Position numbers and translations under genes: made by a program. From Nymphalis io (Eukaryota > Arthropoda > Insecta > Lepidoptera > Nymphalidae): 64,000 nt of DNA. This document shows, in pieces, positions 28,601 to 36,936 of this stretch; position 1 is the first letter of the stretch; each line of letters starts with the position of its first letter. The stretch spans positions 9,300,001 to 9,364,000 of the forward strand of contig NC_065890.1 of the NCBI RefSeq assembly GCF_905147045.1, read 5' to 3'. The notes under the pieces are model-generated. The model did no database searches, had not been told where the DNA came from, and saw only the letters and a list, made by a program, of their open reading frames with translations.

Positions 28601-31600
28601 ATAGCAACTAACCGGTTTTACTCGCTTTTATATTTGTAATTTGTATATAAAAATACCTAAAAATGTAGTTAATTATCACAAATAATTTTTATATCAAAAC
28701 AAATAAAATATTTTTTTTATGGAGATAAATATTTAATAATACTTTGCAATTCGAATTAGTAATAATATAATATTTTAATAAACTTTATTTTACCCGTATG
28801 AAGTTGGAATGGCTATGTATCTAATATACAAACAATAAAAATTACACGTCCAATTTTTTTTACCTATTCTATTTGAACATGCTTAGTATATTAATTACCT
28901 TTCGCATTGCGGTTTTGTCGACTAATAAAAATAATTTCCTTACCGGTAGGTAGTGTTCGCCTGTCGGTAGAGCCACTTTTGAAATTACTATTTCTTCTAT
29001 TTTTATTATAACTTGTCTCCATTGACCTCGTTTTGAGACTGTTCGTAGTATCGCGGTGTGGGGGCACTGCTGGGGGTTCAGATGGCCTGTAAATAACGAT
29101 TAAATAAACGTTATTTTTATTGAAACGTATACACAAATGTAGAAGTAAAAAACAAACTGAATTTAAAGGTAAGCGTAGACCATTGATCTTATTTTGAATT
29201 TTGCAACGTCTCTTAGTTATTGTTATTGTTACTCGTAATACAGTACACTTTTCTATACCTTCTTCTGGATTCCATTGTCGGGGTCGGTAGAGTGTCGGCT
29301 TTTCGACCGTGACGTCTTTCTGTAGGTTGCATAATTTCTGTGTATTCGTCCTCTACCTCTTGCACCGGCGACGGTGGTAAAGGTGGAAACTTTGGAGATT
29401 CTGGTGTTTGTGGTAAAGGACCCATTTCGTGACCCATGCTCGGGGATGGAGGCAACTGGTTATGTCTGTAGGAATGTTCAACTATTTGTACATTAAGAGG
29501 GAAATCTCCGCCACTAGAAACTGCAGAGTCAGAGGAAGAAGGTTGCCTTATAAGACTCACTGGCACGTCTTTTGCACTGGTAGATTTGTGCATACTATTT
29601 GTTCTCCTTCCTGAAGATCGATCGCGGCGCTCAATTGACCTCTGAGTCTGAATTTCATTGTGGCTAGATGATTTTTGAATGTCGTGTCTCTTCTGTTTCT
29701 CTCTAGAGCTATAGCGGAAACTGTTTTCTAAGATATCTTTAGATATATCATCACAGTATTCGTCCTTATGGATATTCCAGTCTTTGGGTAAATATGGAGT
29801 AAAATGTTTTTGGTCCCGACCTTGGTTCAGTATAGCACTAATATTATTTTCAATTTTGCGAAGTGGTGATGTCTCACCGCTAGATCCTGGTTCCCCACTT
29901 TCCTGATCTTCCTCTTCCTCAACTGTGGTTATAAGGGCTTGGCGGCTTGCACTATTGCTTTCTCCTTCGGCTCCTAGACTTGGTAAAGATATTACTCGCA
30001 CCATATTCGGAGGTATAGTTGAAAGCTCGCTGACAGTTTCATTGCATTCCGTCTGAGGTGTTTCTTCCACTTTACCTTCTTTAATTAGTGATTGGATGTT
30101 ATCAAAAGTAGAAGAATATTTTTTAAAATCAGTAAACCTATTCTGTGGAGATAATTTACTTTGAATACTATTACTCTTGGAACAAACAACGGTTTTATCA
30201 CTATTTACCTGTCTACTTTTAGGGCTATGACCATAGTACTCAGGGTTGATGTATCTATCTTGGGCATTATTGAGATCCAAACTTAGTCTTGACTTAGGGG
30301 AAGTAATTTCTTTACTTAATCTAGAATTCGGAGTACAAAGATCAATACTATATCTAGAGTTTGGCGTATTTAGTTCACGACTCAACCTCGAGTTCAAGTC
30401 AGCACTGTACCTTGATTGAGGCAAACTTAAATCCGAACTTGGTCTAGAATTATAGGAACCAACAGATCCTGATCCACTAATTGAAATACTTGAACCGTCT
30501 ATAGACTTTTCAAAACTTCTATTCAAACTATGACTTTGTGAAAGATTATTGGCGTTAGGTTGTGCTTTATTTATTGCATTCTTATTAAAGCTCGGTAACT
30601 GCTTCCTATTCTTTCCTTTTCGGATAACATAAGTGCCTGTTGCAAGATCTTGAGCACGACGATGTTCTGTTTCTGCATCAGAAATAGGTGACGCAAGGGG
30701 CTCACACTGAGATATTGGCGGTGGTGGCGGCCAATACTCTTCGCCCCAATCATCGTCTACTCTTTGAGGTATAGAACTCGTGCTTGAATGTGATTGGTCT
30801 CCAGATTTTCGTCTTCTTCTCCCTATGACCTATAATAAAAAAAATTACATTCATTAAACAATTATTTAATTTTGTAACTCATATTAAATTATTATCATTA
30901 TTGTCGAAATTTGCATCTAATCGACAACGCTCTTACAAATAACATAGCAATGATATTACACATTCGTGAAGTAGTTTTATATCGATATCACATCAACGAA
31001 TAAACGTGATACGAGTTAAGACTAGTCTAATATTAGCGATATTAAGTAAATAAGTGTAGTTTACTTTACCTTTGTACTTCCTGGTGTGAGTAATGGATCA
31101 TCACCATCGAGAGACACTTCCCAAGCTATGGAATTGCGTTTCGAGGGCGTGCTAACAGCGGGTGGTGGCGGTGGAAACGACTCTTCCAGCGAATCGTCTG
31201 AAAAATGTTCTTCGTCGTTACTTCTATTCGAACCTCGCATCTTGCAACTCTCCATTATATCCTCCGATGATCCTCTACACACTTCTCTATGCCTCTCCAT
31301 AGAACTGGCGAGAGTCCGCGGAGGTATTTTGCTCTTGGGCGATAGCATTTCTTCTTCCGATCTGCTATCGCGTTTACCATTGTTCTTTTTGTCAACACTT
31401 TTAGCGATACTTGATGGCGATATTTTGTATGTTGGAGAGTGAGATTGTCGATTATATTGTATATTTGGTCCAGGGTAAATAGTGACTGGATGTTCATTAT
31501 ATGGCTTATCATTAAAATCGCTTGAGAAGCCCATGAAAGGAAACACAGGTGGATTCTCAAAACTTGGTGATTTTTTTAGATTAATGGGCGGAGCTGAATG

Positions 31601-34600
31601 TCTTGGAGGAAGCCATGTTGGAATGACTTCTGATTGAGGAGGTCGGGAACCGTGTTGTAGCGATGAGAATTTATAGGGAGGAACTGGCGGCTGCTGCAGC
31701 TGGAACCCATTTGTTTCAATGTCTTTATCCCACCCGTATGGACGTTGGTGTCTGGTTTTCGGCTGTAATTATTTTTATACATACATAAATATTATTTACA
31801 TTTGACTTAAGACAACAAAACTGTTTAAGTTGGATTGCAATAATTGTATTGGAAACTACGAAACTATTGAATAACTTACAAACGTAGTTTGAGTTGCGGT
31901 TGTTATTCCGTTTACGCTTATTATCGAGTCTAATTTCTCTTCGGCTTCACACCGTTCAACTGAAGTTGTTCGTTTTGCAGAATTTGCAGGTGACACTCTG
32001 TAATTATAATTGTTTTTTGTTATAATTTTATTCGTTTTTTTAATATTTCGAATGAAGACAAGCCAGCAAATGGGCCACCAAAAAGCAAAGTTGTCAAAAT
32101 ATTGGCACTTAGAAATATTAAACATTCCTTGAGTCATTAATGTGCCACCAATCACTAGAACAAATATATTATGCCCCTTAGACCTGTAATTATGTTGTAT
32201 AAATATTTTGCTGTTTGGTAGTAGAGTAAGTGAAGAGCGGAAGTTGCCGGTACATACTTGGGCTCGCACCAAGCCCTACCAAATATTAAAGTAAATGTTT
32301 ATTACTTTGGAAGTAGAGTTGAAATTATTCTCTCTGCTTCTTCTGGCGGTGGAGGAGAGCGTGGCGAGGGGGGGTCCGGTGGTGAACACTCCTCGCGTTC
32401 TTCCGTAGGTCGGAAACCCAGCGCGAATTTCGCTCTGAAATGATATATTAATATTATATTTATAGCTTTTTTCTTTGTAACGGTATGAGAAAAAAAATCA
32501 GAAATCGAGTCAAATACGATAACAATTAACCAGTAGGCAAAAATGTTTGCCTATAAAATTAAACATAACGTATCTCTACATAAAATATAAATTAAATAAA
32601 TATATTTCTACATAAAATAAATACTCAAACTATAAACGTTACGTATTTTAATTTTTTATAACATTTGTAGATTGTTTTGCAATTGATTTGTTTCAAAACG
32701 GGGTAAATTTCGTTTGACGTTGTGAGAATAATAATTTCAAAAACATTATTGTTTAGCAAGTCCGAGCGATATGGTTCTCTTCAGATAACACCTCCACAGA
32801 CCGCATGCAATTGGTTGGTAAATTTGACTTTAAAGCCAAACCTTTAATAGTAGTAGTGTATATTCCAAAGCAATATGTTGGGATAGTAAATCTTCCTTAC
32901 CGTCTTCCGTTCATGCTCATATATCCATCGTCCTCGGAAGTGTGTCCGGCGAGTGGCGAGTCGTCGTCAGTGGCGGGTGTGGCGGGGGTGGCCGGAGTGG
33001 CCGGCGTAGGCGGCGCGCGCGCCTCTAATGACCGGGGCTCTCCTTCGTCGTACTCACTTAGCACCTGGTCCAAAAGTTCCAACGAACGCTGTACGTCGTC
33101 ACACCCGCTGTAAAGATTAAAATTATAGTATTATTTGGATGGAACGGATTGAGTTACACCTAATCGGATGATAGTTTAACAACATTTTTGCAGTTAAATA
33201 AAAGCAGATTTATTTCTATAAATATAGTCATAAAAGTGTACTATTTCATTTTATTTATTTATATTTACTCAATAAACAATGAATTGTATAACATATTCAT
33301 AACAGATAACTAAAGAGTCAACGAAAACAATTAATCAAACAACATATGGTGCTCAAAGGCTGTTTTATTTTAAAGATCAAAACCCTTTGACACATTACTT
33401 TTTTTTTAATTCTATGTACTTATTTTTATATTTCACGAGCACGTTGCTATGAGAAAGATCGCTAAATTTAAGAATATTTGGTTATTCTATATCGGTTGAT
33501 GAATGAAATTTTGGAGCTAGGGTTAATAGTGAATTAGTAATAAGCTAGATATACTTTTTGTCTTTAACATTTTAAGGTGATTGTTTATTAAGAAATAAAC
33601 TATGACATGCTATAAAACATTCATGTATTTTTCATTCAAGTTGTTTAAATAGATTAATAAAAATGTAACCATTTCAAAATAATTATTTTGCAGTGCGGAT
33701 TATAATAAAACGGTAAAATTTACTTAAAAGGTAGCTAAGAAGGTCTTGGCAGTCAATTCCCCGAGATAATATTAAATTGGAGTCATTTCCTCTGGAAGCC
33801 TGCCTGCCTCGGAAACGTTTCCTCTTACTGTACCATTAGAACTGAATTAGAGGATAACTATGTAGGTCGATTGCTCTTATCACTCACAATTAGTTCCCAT
33901 CTCATTGCGGAAGTCAATCAATATAGAAAGTTTCTTTATAAAAGAATAAAAAAAATAGTTCATGAATTTTATCTAAATCGATGTTCTAATTAATATTTAC
34001 ACGAGTATATAACGAATATGAATATTTAAATAATCTAAAAGTAAATATAACAAAAAACAGATCACATGTTGATTAAACTGAAAAATAATTGGTTCTGTTT
34101 TTTCTTAAATGGCGAAGCAAGAATATAAAATTTGTGACAACTTCAAATAGCGCCCCGCTGGCGTCTGCTATAGCATTCATTATAAGTATTCATATTAGTG
34201 GATGTATGTTCTCTGCTTTAAAGTGGTTGTAGTGGCATGCACAAAGCACCCCTTTGAAAGAAGAGCCGCTTTCACGCCAGCTCTCGATAAGCCCTCAACG
34301 CTGCACTGAGTTCTACGCCATACTTCCTCAATCAAATGCTGCAGTAAAAAAATATGTACCTACCCAATATTGGACTTAGAAGTTTTCTAAGCCTCAATGT
34401 AGTTTTATAGTTACCTAGTCGATAAGGGTGAATGGGGGAAAAACTCGGTTCAAATGGATTTACGCGTCTCTAAAAATGTTGTTTGATAACGTGTTTTATT
34501 CAATTTCACAACACTACTATTTAAATAATAAAATTCATTTGATGTCTTTATGTTAAATAAATTTTTGTGACTTCTCTTGAATTTTCTATGTTCGCATAAT

Positions 34601-34671
34601 GAAAAAAACTCGAGCTTACGAAATGCATTGTGTGTTACTCACGAGTAGGGAGACGCTGATAACCGAGCCAT
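1608..34671 (-). CDS. sif: Still life-like Rac GEF (Tiam family), N-terminal part; 12 exons
   Basis: Twelve minus-strand exons join in one open frame: 34671-34643, 33107-32901, 32434-32306, 31997-31880, 31762-31070, 30829-29259, 29086-28944, 28366-28169, 25908-25782, 21786-21599, 12792-12721 and 1692-1608. Every junction has AG/GT borders and compatible phase. About 1,186 residues are encoded. Residues 1-1000 are low-complexity Ser/Pro/Arg-rich with acidic patches and polyproline runs. Residues of about 985-1186 hold the recognisable blocks SLPETPVFARGCDVPRTP, LLRLGGPPRGWYPRQR, LTLPPNLTPKFFQKSPREAL and KGFFRSLWKKSRHYSLEH. I recognise these as the stretch before the first PH domain in insect Still life; this is recall, not a search. 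In flies Still life activates Rac at synapses through a DH-PH module, which here must lie left of base 1. Most introns are long. A different insect scaffold protein remains possible, but the chain as a real gene is nearly certain. Confidence 0.78.
4168..4410. promoter_or_regulatory. CpG-rich island inside intron
   Basis: About 240 bases of strongly GC- and CpG-rich DNA inside AT-rich sequence. Both strands have open frames of 70-116 codons here, which is expected when stop codons are depleted by composition, and none looks like a protein. The island may be an internal promoter, an alternative first exon or a regulatory element. Direction cannot be told. Confidence 0.35.
7185..7504 (+). mobile_element. 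Decayed Tc1/mariner-like element with 15-bp inverted ends
   Basis: Perfect 15-bp terminal inverted repeats lie at 7185-7199 (taacaaagagaccag) and 7490-7504. Between them, just before the right end, the plus strand reads FYESLLREILHELLENV then IFQHDGCPAHF, matching the second catalytic Asp region of Tc1/mariner-like transposases (F-Q-x-D-G-x-P-A-H). The element is about 320 bp, so most of the transposase is deleted and it cannot be autonomous. Confidence 0.75.
12400..12660 (-). promoter_or_regulatory. CpG island just downstream of exon 11, possible internal promoter
   Basis: Dense GC and CpG content in otherwise AT-rich DNA. On the minus strand an ATG in gcggagATGaatgag at about 12653 opens 11 codons (MNERVMIALFI) before ATTG|gtaaaa, whose phase 1 would fit exon 12. 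This suggests a possible alternative start for a shorter isoform. Overlapping open frames of up to 154 codons look compositional and match nothing I know. Confidence 0.35.
12721..12792 (-). CDS. sif: sif exon 11, 72-base microexon
   Basis: It encodes 23 codons (NNGKEKESSRSKEATSPAAR SAN) plus split glycines at both ends. Acceptor attcttag|GAAA and donor ACG|gtcagt fit. The length is a multiple of three and both flanking phases are 1, so this exon could be skipped without shifting the frame. It is charged, disordered linker sequence. Confidence 0.8.
15411..15709 (+). repeat. Interspersed repeat R1, near-intact copy a
   Basis: An approximately 300-bp unit starting with a poly-T run and atagaataggaaggtggacg and ending ccctaccaccagta. 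It is almost identical to the copy at 24506-24805, with about four differences. Diverged or reversed copies lie at 26067-26736, 32049-32281, 36937-37160, 51190-51425 and 58690-58815. Open frames inside it are not genes. This is a nonautonomous family common in butterfly genomes, to my recollection. Confidence 0.85.
19360..19505 (+). repeat. Repeat fragment related in part to R1
   Basis: Contains gccgggaaggcaaacgactc and ccacctgatggtaagtggta, sharing the cacctgatggtaagtgg core with R1. The rest (gccgccccgaccctgccgg) differs. It is probably a separate lepidopteran repeat family. Confidence 0.55.
19556..19605. repeat. 22-bp perfect hairpin
   Basis: Left arm 19556-19577 (taaatgtactttttatt...) pairs perfectly with 19584-19605, leaving a 6-base loop. 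The arms are AT-rich. Confidence 0.85.
20988..21027. repeat. 18-bp hairpin with AATG loop
   Basis: Left arm gcttctgggtatattgct pairs with 21010-21027 apart from one mismatch. The loop is aatg, the same as at 23811-23860. Confidence 0.85.
21599..21786 (-). CDS. sif: sif exon 10, PHLEDR-like and NLTPKFF block
   Basis: Residues 1073-1134 (62 codons). It encodes PASTEHLDRITTSSKMVADH, then LTLPPNLTPKFFQKSPREAL and RRVTSLLIRK. This is the strongest sequence match to Still life that I recall. The C-terminal half is basic and probably helical. Acceptor taacag|GCC and donor AAAAG|gtaatt are good. The exon lies 4 kb from exon 9 and 8.8 kb from exon 11. Confidence 0.9.
21945..22235 (+). repeat. SINE R3, diverged copy
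   Basis: Shares the order of blocks with the copy at 26194-26555: cggctaattacaagc..., gtgtacaaggtg..., caatccgacacgaccg, then ctgttactgagaat and a tRNA-like end (agcccagcccaggggttaga). Heavily mutated. Confidence 0.65.
22668..22860 (-). repeat. SINE R2, diverged copy
   Basis: Recognised by gactaaagccgcctctcc, aaggagaaggtttggagttc, ccaatgcatgagatgaatta and a decayed tRNA-like end. Internal deletion relative to the copy at 48318-48582. Confidence 0.6.
23334..23444 (+). CDS. Candidate exon on the opposite strand, 37 codons, function unknown
   Basis: A 111-base segment is flanked by a strong acceptor (tttatctatttacag|GAG) and a consensus donor (GGT|gtaagt). In the frame with phase 0 at both ends it is fully open and encodes ECEFLACHVNNKSAKRSYLY followed by NNIRYTLEPTKHASSFG. 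Amino-acid composition is balanced and unlike the Lys/Asn/Ile/Phe-rich translation of intronic DNA. It lies antisense inside sif intron 9, so it would belong to a nested gene. I could not find convincing neighbouring plus-strand exons and recognise no family. It might be a gene relic. Confidence 0.4.
23811..23860. repeat. 23-bp perfect hairpin with AATG loop
   Basis: Arms 23811-23833 and 23838-23860 are exact reverse complements (tacaacagaaaattaatgac plus act); the loop is aatg. Neither arm matches the flanking repeat families. Confidence 0.9.
24237..24362 (+). repeat. tRNA-headed SINE R2 fragment, plus orientation
   Basis: The head tcacgattgcccagtggtta is tRNA-like (A-box region). The tail cctcataagctgaggaggtc is the reverse of the gcctcctctcc block in other R2 copies. 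The middle is rearranged. Confidence 0.55.
24506..24805 (+). repeat. Interspersed repeat R1, near-intact copy b
   Basis: Starts with a run of T and atagaataggaaggtggacg and ends ccttaccaccagtt. Nearly identical to copy a at 15411-15709, so the family was active recently or the copies exchanged sequence. Confidence 0.85.
25185..25305 (-). repeat. SINE R3 fragment, reversed
   Basis: Reads tgggattatgatagatatag, then gagtgcacttttgtttacgc and gctggctaatctcccttggc, the reverse complement of the left half of the copy at 26194-26555. Confidence 0.7.
25782..25908 (-). CDS. sif: sif exon 9
   Basis: Residues 1031-1071 (41 codons). It encodes SSATLGGYGRGSVMGTSGVC followed by TGADLLRLGGPPRGWYPRQR. Gly-rich at first, it then ends in a conserved-looking GGPPRGWYPR block. 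Acceptor taacag|GAAG and donor TAG|gtaatc flank it, and phases fit exons 8 and 10. Confidence 0.88.
26067..26736 (-). repeat. R1 copy in reverse, interrupted by a SINE
   Basis: Starts actggtggtagggctttgtg and ends cctattctataaaa, the reverse complement of R1. It is split at 26193/26556 by the R3 SINE. Confidence 0.85.
26194..26555 (-). mobile_element. SINE R3 with tRNA-like head, inserted in R1
   Basis: Bounded by 13-bp direct repeats gagccagtgtaat (26181-26193 and 26556-26568), a target site duplication from retroposition. The right end, read on the minus strand, is tRNA-like: cttatggcttgatgtaaggc ... ggtgctgggttcaattccca, with a B-box-like GGTTCAATTCC. Reading frames across it are not genes. 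Confidence 0.85.
27300..27690 (+). pseudogene. Broken retroelement coding fragment
   Basis: The plus strand, over several frames, reads DGLTLVP, VSYQRNLLKSGAVEKAEANK, RGKYSSLIPNYIVVSFAVAT and IKRENAASILATIP. These match the C-terminal segment of non-LTR retroelement polyproteins that I recall as LADSYI...GAAAEKAE..KRSKYSSL and IQRGNAASILGTL. Stops and frameshifts separate the blocks, so it is dead. Confidence 0.65.
27974..28099 (+). CDS. Short open frame, 41 codons, unknown
   Basis: Encodes MLQHHLESAGYPNPHQLTTE followed by IFHEIIELIERRDFQIFKVL and E. Composition and predicted helicity look protein-like rather than intronic. An acceptor-like ttaatgttgcag precedes the CAT codon at 27983, so it could also be a 3' exon on the plus strand. 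It may instead be part of a mobile element next to the retroelement fragment. No family recognised. Confidence 0.3.
   Translation: MLQHHLESAGYPNPHQLTTEIFHEIIELIERRDFQIFKVLE
28169..28366 (-). CDS. sif: sif exon 8, SLPETPVFARG block
   Basis: Residues 965-1029 (65 codons). It encodes RRRTLQRQSREASVRGQLQT then SASLPETPVFARGCDVPRTP. This is the first block I associate with Still life proteins. It is very GC-rich (a small CpG island), unlike the AT-rich introns on either side. Acceptor ctttcag|ACAC is good and the donor ATAG|gttaga is moderate. The next exon is 2.3 kb away. Confidence 0.9.
   Translation of the reverse strand, partial: TRGLVELDGGHSSDRAARPACAGSCRRRRACPRRRCSPAAATCRARHRGTPRVRRGATLLTLCRL
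28944..29086 (-). CDS. sif: sif exon 7
   Basis: Residues of about 916-964. It encodes PSEPPAVPPHRDTTNSLKTR and continues to STDRRTLPT. Acceptor tttacag|GCC and donor CCG|gtaagg are strong. Its single leading base completes the Arg codon split from exon 6. It is basic and Ser/Thr-rich with no recognisable fold. Confidence 0.87.
29259..30829 (-). CDS. sif: sif exon 6, largest exon with SRxS repeat array
   Basis: It encodes 523 full codons, residues 393-915. It begins with a basic patch (VIGRRRRKSG), then WGEEYWPPPPPISQ and ATGTYVIRKGKNRKQ. Residues of about 520-580 hold six degenerate copies of SR-x-S-x-[DE]-[LI] spaced by 8-11 residues. A Glu-rich segment (TTVEEEEDQES) lies mid-exon, and the C-terminus has PPSP and PLPPSP runs followed by EDEYTEIMQP. 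The acceptor is ttattatag|GTC. The donor AAG|gtatag lies 46 bases before an in-frame stop that would otherwise end the protein. The frame has no stop from acceptor to donor. Confidence 0.9.
31070..31762 (-). CDS. sif: sif exon 5
   Basis: A 231-codon, phase 0/0 exon covering residues 162-392. It opens PKTRHQRPYGWDKDIETNGF and is rich in Pro, Ser and basic residues. The C-terminal third has an acidic patch (SNDEEHFSDDSLEES), a run of five prolines, and SKRNSIAWEVSLDGDDPLLT just before the donor. Acceptor ttacag|CCG and donor AAG|gtaaag are good. The sequence is mostly disordered with no domain I recognise. The block around NSIAWEV looks constrained and may be a short linear motif. Confidence 0.9.
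31880..31997 (-). CDS. sif: sif exon 4
   Basis: Residues of about 122-161. It encodes VSPANSAKRTTSVERCEAEE and KLDSIISVNGITTATQTTF. Acceptor aattacag|AGTG and donor TTT|gtaagt are strong. The exon ends in phase 0. KRTTS is a basophilic-kinase type motif. No fold is recognisable. Confidence 0.87.
31998..32305. other. Intron 3 of sif, mostly repeat R1
   Basis: A 308-bp intron. From about 32049 to 32281 it is a diverged plus-strand R1 copy (aatgggccaccaaaaagc, gtgccaccaatcactagaac, ccccttagacctgtaattat, caccaagccctaccaaat). The repeat ends about 25 bases from the exon 3 donor. Confidence 0.75.
32306..32434 (-). CDS. sif: sif exon 3
   Basis: Residues of about 79-122. It encodes AKFALGFRPTEEREECSPPD followed by a proline-rich run (PPSPRSPPPPEEAE) and IISTLLP. 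Acceptor atttcag|AGCG is good. The donor AAA|gtaata is weaker. The exon keeps phase with both neighbours (1 + 42 codons + 2 bases). The proline runs are typical SH3 or profilin binding sequence. The exact donor position is the least certain point, because the downstream intron is largely an old repeat. Confidence 0.82.
32901..33107 (-). CDS. sif: sif exon 2
   Basis: Residues of about 10-79. It begins GCDDVQRSLELLDQVLSEYD, an amphipathic helix-like stretch and the only clearly foldable part of the N-terminus. An acidic segment, a TPA repeat (TPATPATPATPAT) and SEDDGYMSMNGRR follow. The last carries a YMSM-type tyrosine motif that could be an SH2 docking site; that role is inference. Acceptor tttacag|CGGG and donor ACG|gtaagg are both strong. 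The exon is markedly GC-rich compared with the flanking introns, because the repeat uses GCC and CCG codons. The frame is the only one of three that stays open. Confidence 0.9.
33108..34642. other. Intron 1 of sif (from exon 1 at 34643)
   Basis: AT-rich. The block at 34200-34335 has balanced composition with an open minus-strand frame (reads LIEEVWRTQCSVEGLSRAGV), which looks like a repeat or conserved element rather than an exon, as no splice sites flank it. Confidence 0.6.
34643..34671 (-). CDS. sif: sif exon 1, start codon (candidate first coding exon)
   Basis: It encodes MARLSASPY plus two bases (TC) of a split Ser codon completed by exon 2. The ATG sits in a good context (acccATGgct). 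An in-frame TGA lies 21 bases upstream, so the frame cannot extend further unless a splice site intervenes. The donor CTC|gtgagt is strong. The phase (2) is exactly what exon 2 needs. An overlapping upstream ATG in another frame also stays open through this exon, but it hits a stop in exon 2. Use of this exon is inferred from signals alone, without transcript evidence. Confidence 0.62.
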
Positions 34672-36936
34672 GGGTCGCTTCTTACATCTTCAGCGATCGA
34701 GAGCTTCATTAGTGCTCGCCTCTAATGATGTCTACCACACTCAAGCTTTTACTAGCCACAACGATATGTAATGCTCTCGGATATACTTATTGGAATTTGT
34801 TAACGCCCAAATAAATACTAATACAATGTAGTAATTGATACAGTGTACGATCGCATATTATTGTATTGTTTTTTAATATATCGAGATTCATTTTCTGAAA
34901 AATATTCTCTTCCATTTTTCACTGTTTAAAATGTTGTGTGGTACGTATAAATAATAACAATATACTTTTTTAATTAATAATATAACAGCCAAGTTTAAAA
35001 GTATAATGAGTATTTCATTTCCATATATAATCTAAAATAATTAACAAATATCTTACATAGAACTTCGGAAATTAGTAAGTAAATTATTAAATGACATGAT
35101 AATATCATTTAAACAGAAAATGTTGAACTACTATTTAAATATTATTACAGAGACATTGAAATGTGTAAATCGGGTTTCATTAAATATGAGTAAATTATTT
35201 CATTTGTGTGTATGTCACGGGAGTAATAAGCTTTAGTACAGGAGTTTGTAGGATAGGGCTGCGTGTAGATGTATCGCGCGATGCATTGTATCGCCAGGGC
35301 TGCCACAAAGCAGAGCACTCAGTATGAGTGCCGCGGCGGGCGCGTGCTGCCTTTGTTTTATTTCACCCATACTCCTCCGCTTTGGAAACTTTTAAAGGGG
35401 ACTTCAAATTGCGTTTCCTGCTTTGACTAATGCGGTTCAAGTGTATATTAATCGTTATCTAAGTCTACATAGATCACTTCGTCACCGATGACATGTCTAT
35501 TATTATTCAGTTTTTTTTAATTATTTTGTTTAAAAAGGTTTAGGATAAAAAAAATTACAAATATTTTTAAAACCGTGACTTTGGTAAAAAATATTGGAGT
35601 CGTGCATGTTAATAACATTTATATTGTCATAATAATCCTAGGCTTATTTCTTGGTACAGTAAGGTAGGCACTGTTTATGCGGAAATGAGTGCAGTGAGGC
35701 GGAAGTGCAAAACGCCCCCTGGCGCACCCCCGGGCGTCGACCTCCGAGTGATGCCGAGCTTATACGCATACTGACAACCTGAATAGCGTCTTCTCAACAC
35801 AGACGGGCTATGCAAAAACTTGCCAAAGATCAATTAGCACCAGGGTAGCCGACATTAAGTCTAGATTATCCCAAGATCATCGCCTAAAATCATCACCTGT
35901 TGCTTCAATATCCTCAGAAGTATTTGTTACGTTTGACAATAAATTAAATATATAAAAAATTGGACGTGGCCTTAGAAATGTTTGTAACTTCAAAGGTAAA
36001 TTGTTGATTGTACCTAATTATTAAAAATTAAAGAAATTATTGACGAAATTTATGTAAAGAGAAAATTGAAGAGGGGAGTACCGAATTTCTTTGGTCGGTT
36101 CTTCAAACATCAGGGTATTTATTTTCCAAACCGGTGGTAGTTTTAATACTAAAGTTATATATAATTAAAAAAGGTTGCTATTTATTAATTATTAAATTCC
36201 CATACTTAAAATTAATGGTTTGATTAATGACCTATTTTTTAAACCAAATTTAAAGAAGAAGAAATTATTGAGAATATTATTATTAATTAAAGGGAATGTT
36301 TGTACATAATACTTGTGATTTGCGTAAAAATATTTTTTAATTTAAAATAACCAGTTTTCATATAGTTCATCGAATATTTTATTATATTAAAGCATGTATA
36401 TTTACAAATTATATGGATATATAAAAGAATCATAGTAATATATTATAGATTTTTTCTACGATCGGTTTATAAATTCAATAAACTATATTACAGTTTCTGT
36501 TAGATATATGTTTATAAGTATTTAGATTTGTACGAAGTTATGTTAACACATTACCTTAGTTCTCAATATGTTTTTTTTAGGACTCCATCAGATAATATTT
36601 ATTTATAAAGCAATCTAAATCGGTAAAAATTTTCAAGTTCTAGTGGAATTCAACTAGTTTTTAAATTGAACAAAACTTTGTCAATTAAGTAGTTGGAATT
36701 CCAAGTTTCGTTGTTGGTTTAGTCTGGTTGAAGTAAGTAGGGTTAAGATTTATGAGCTGTGGCTAAATTGGATTTCAAACGTTTGTTTAATACATAAATA
36801 TTATTACATATTTTTTAAACAACAACTGTTATAAATACTGATTATTATAAGTAAATATAAAATATTCTTTATTAAAAATCCCTACAAATATTAGAATCTT
36901 CATTTTATACATACTCGTGTTTTTATTTTTAATGTT

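Noticed and set aside
29429..29614. Plus-strand frame opposite exon 6
   Set aside because: Shadow of the sif exon on the other strand.
31086..31442. 118-codon plus-strand frame
   Set aside because: Antisense shadow of sif exon 5, driven by its proline and serine codons.
33722..33828. Possible minus-strand exon after ggtacag (KRKRFRGRQASRGND...)
   Set aside because: No donor gives the phase needed by exon 2, and the translation is not convincing.
34422..34476. Possible minus-strand exon with tttttag acceptor and TAG|gtaact donor
   Set aside because: The only open frame leaves phase 1, which does not fit exon 2.
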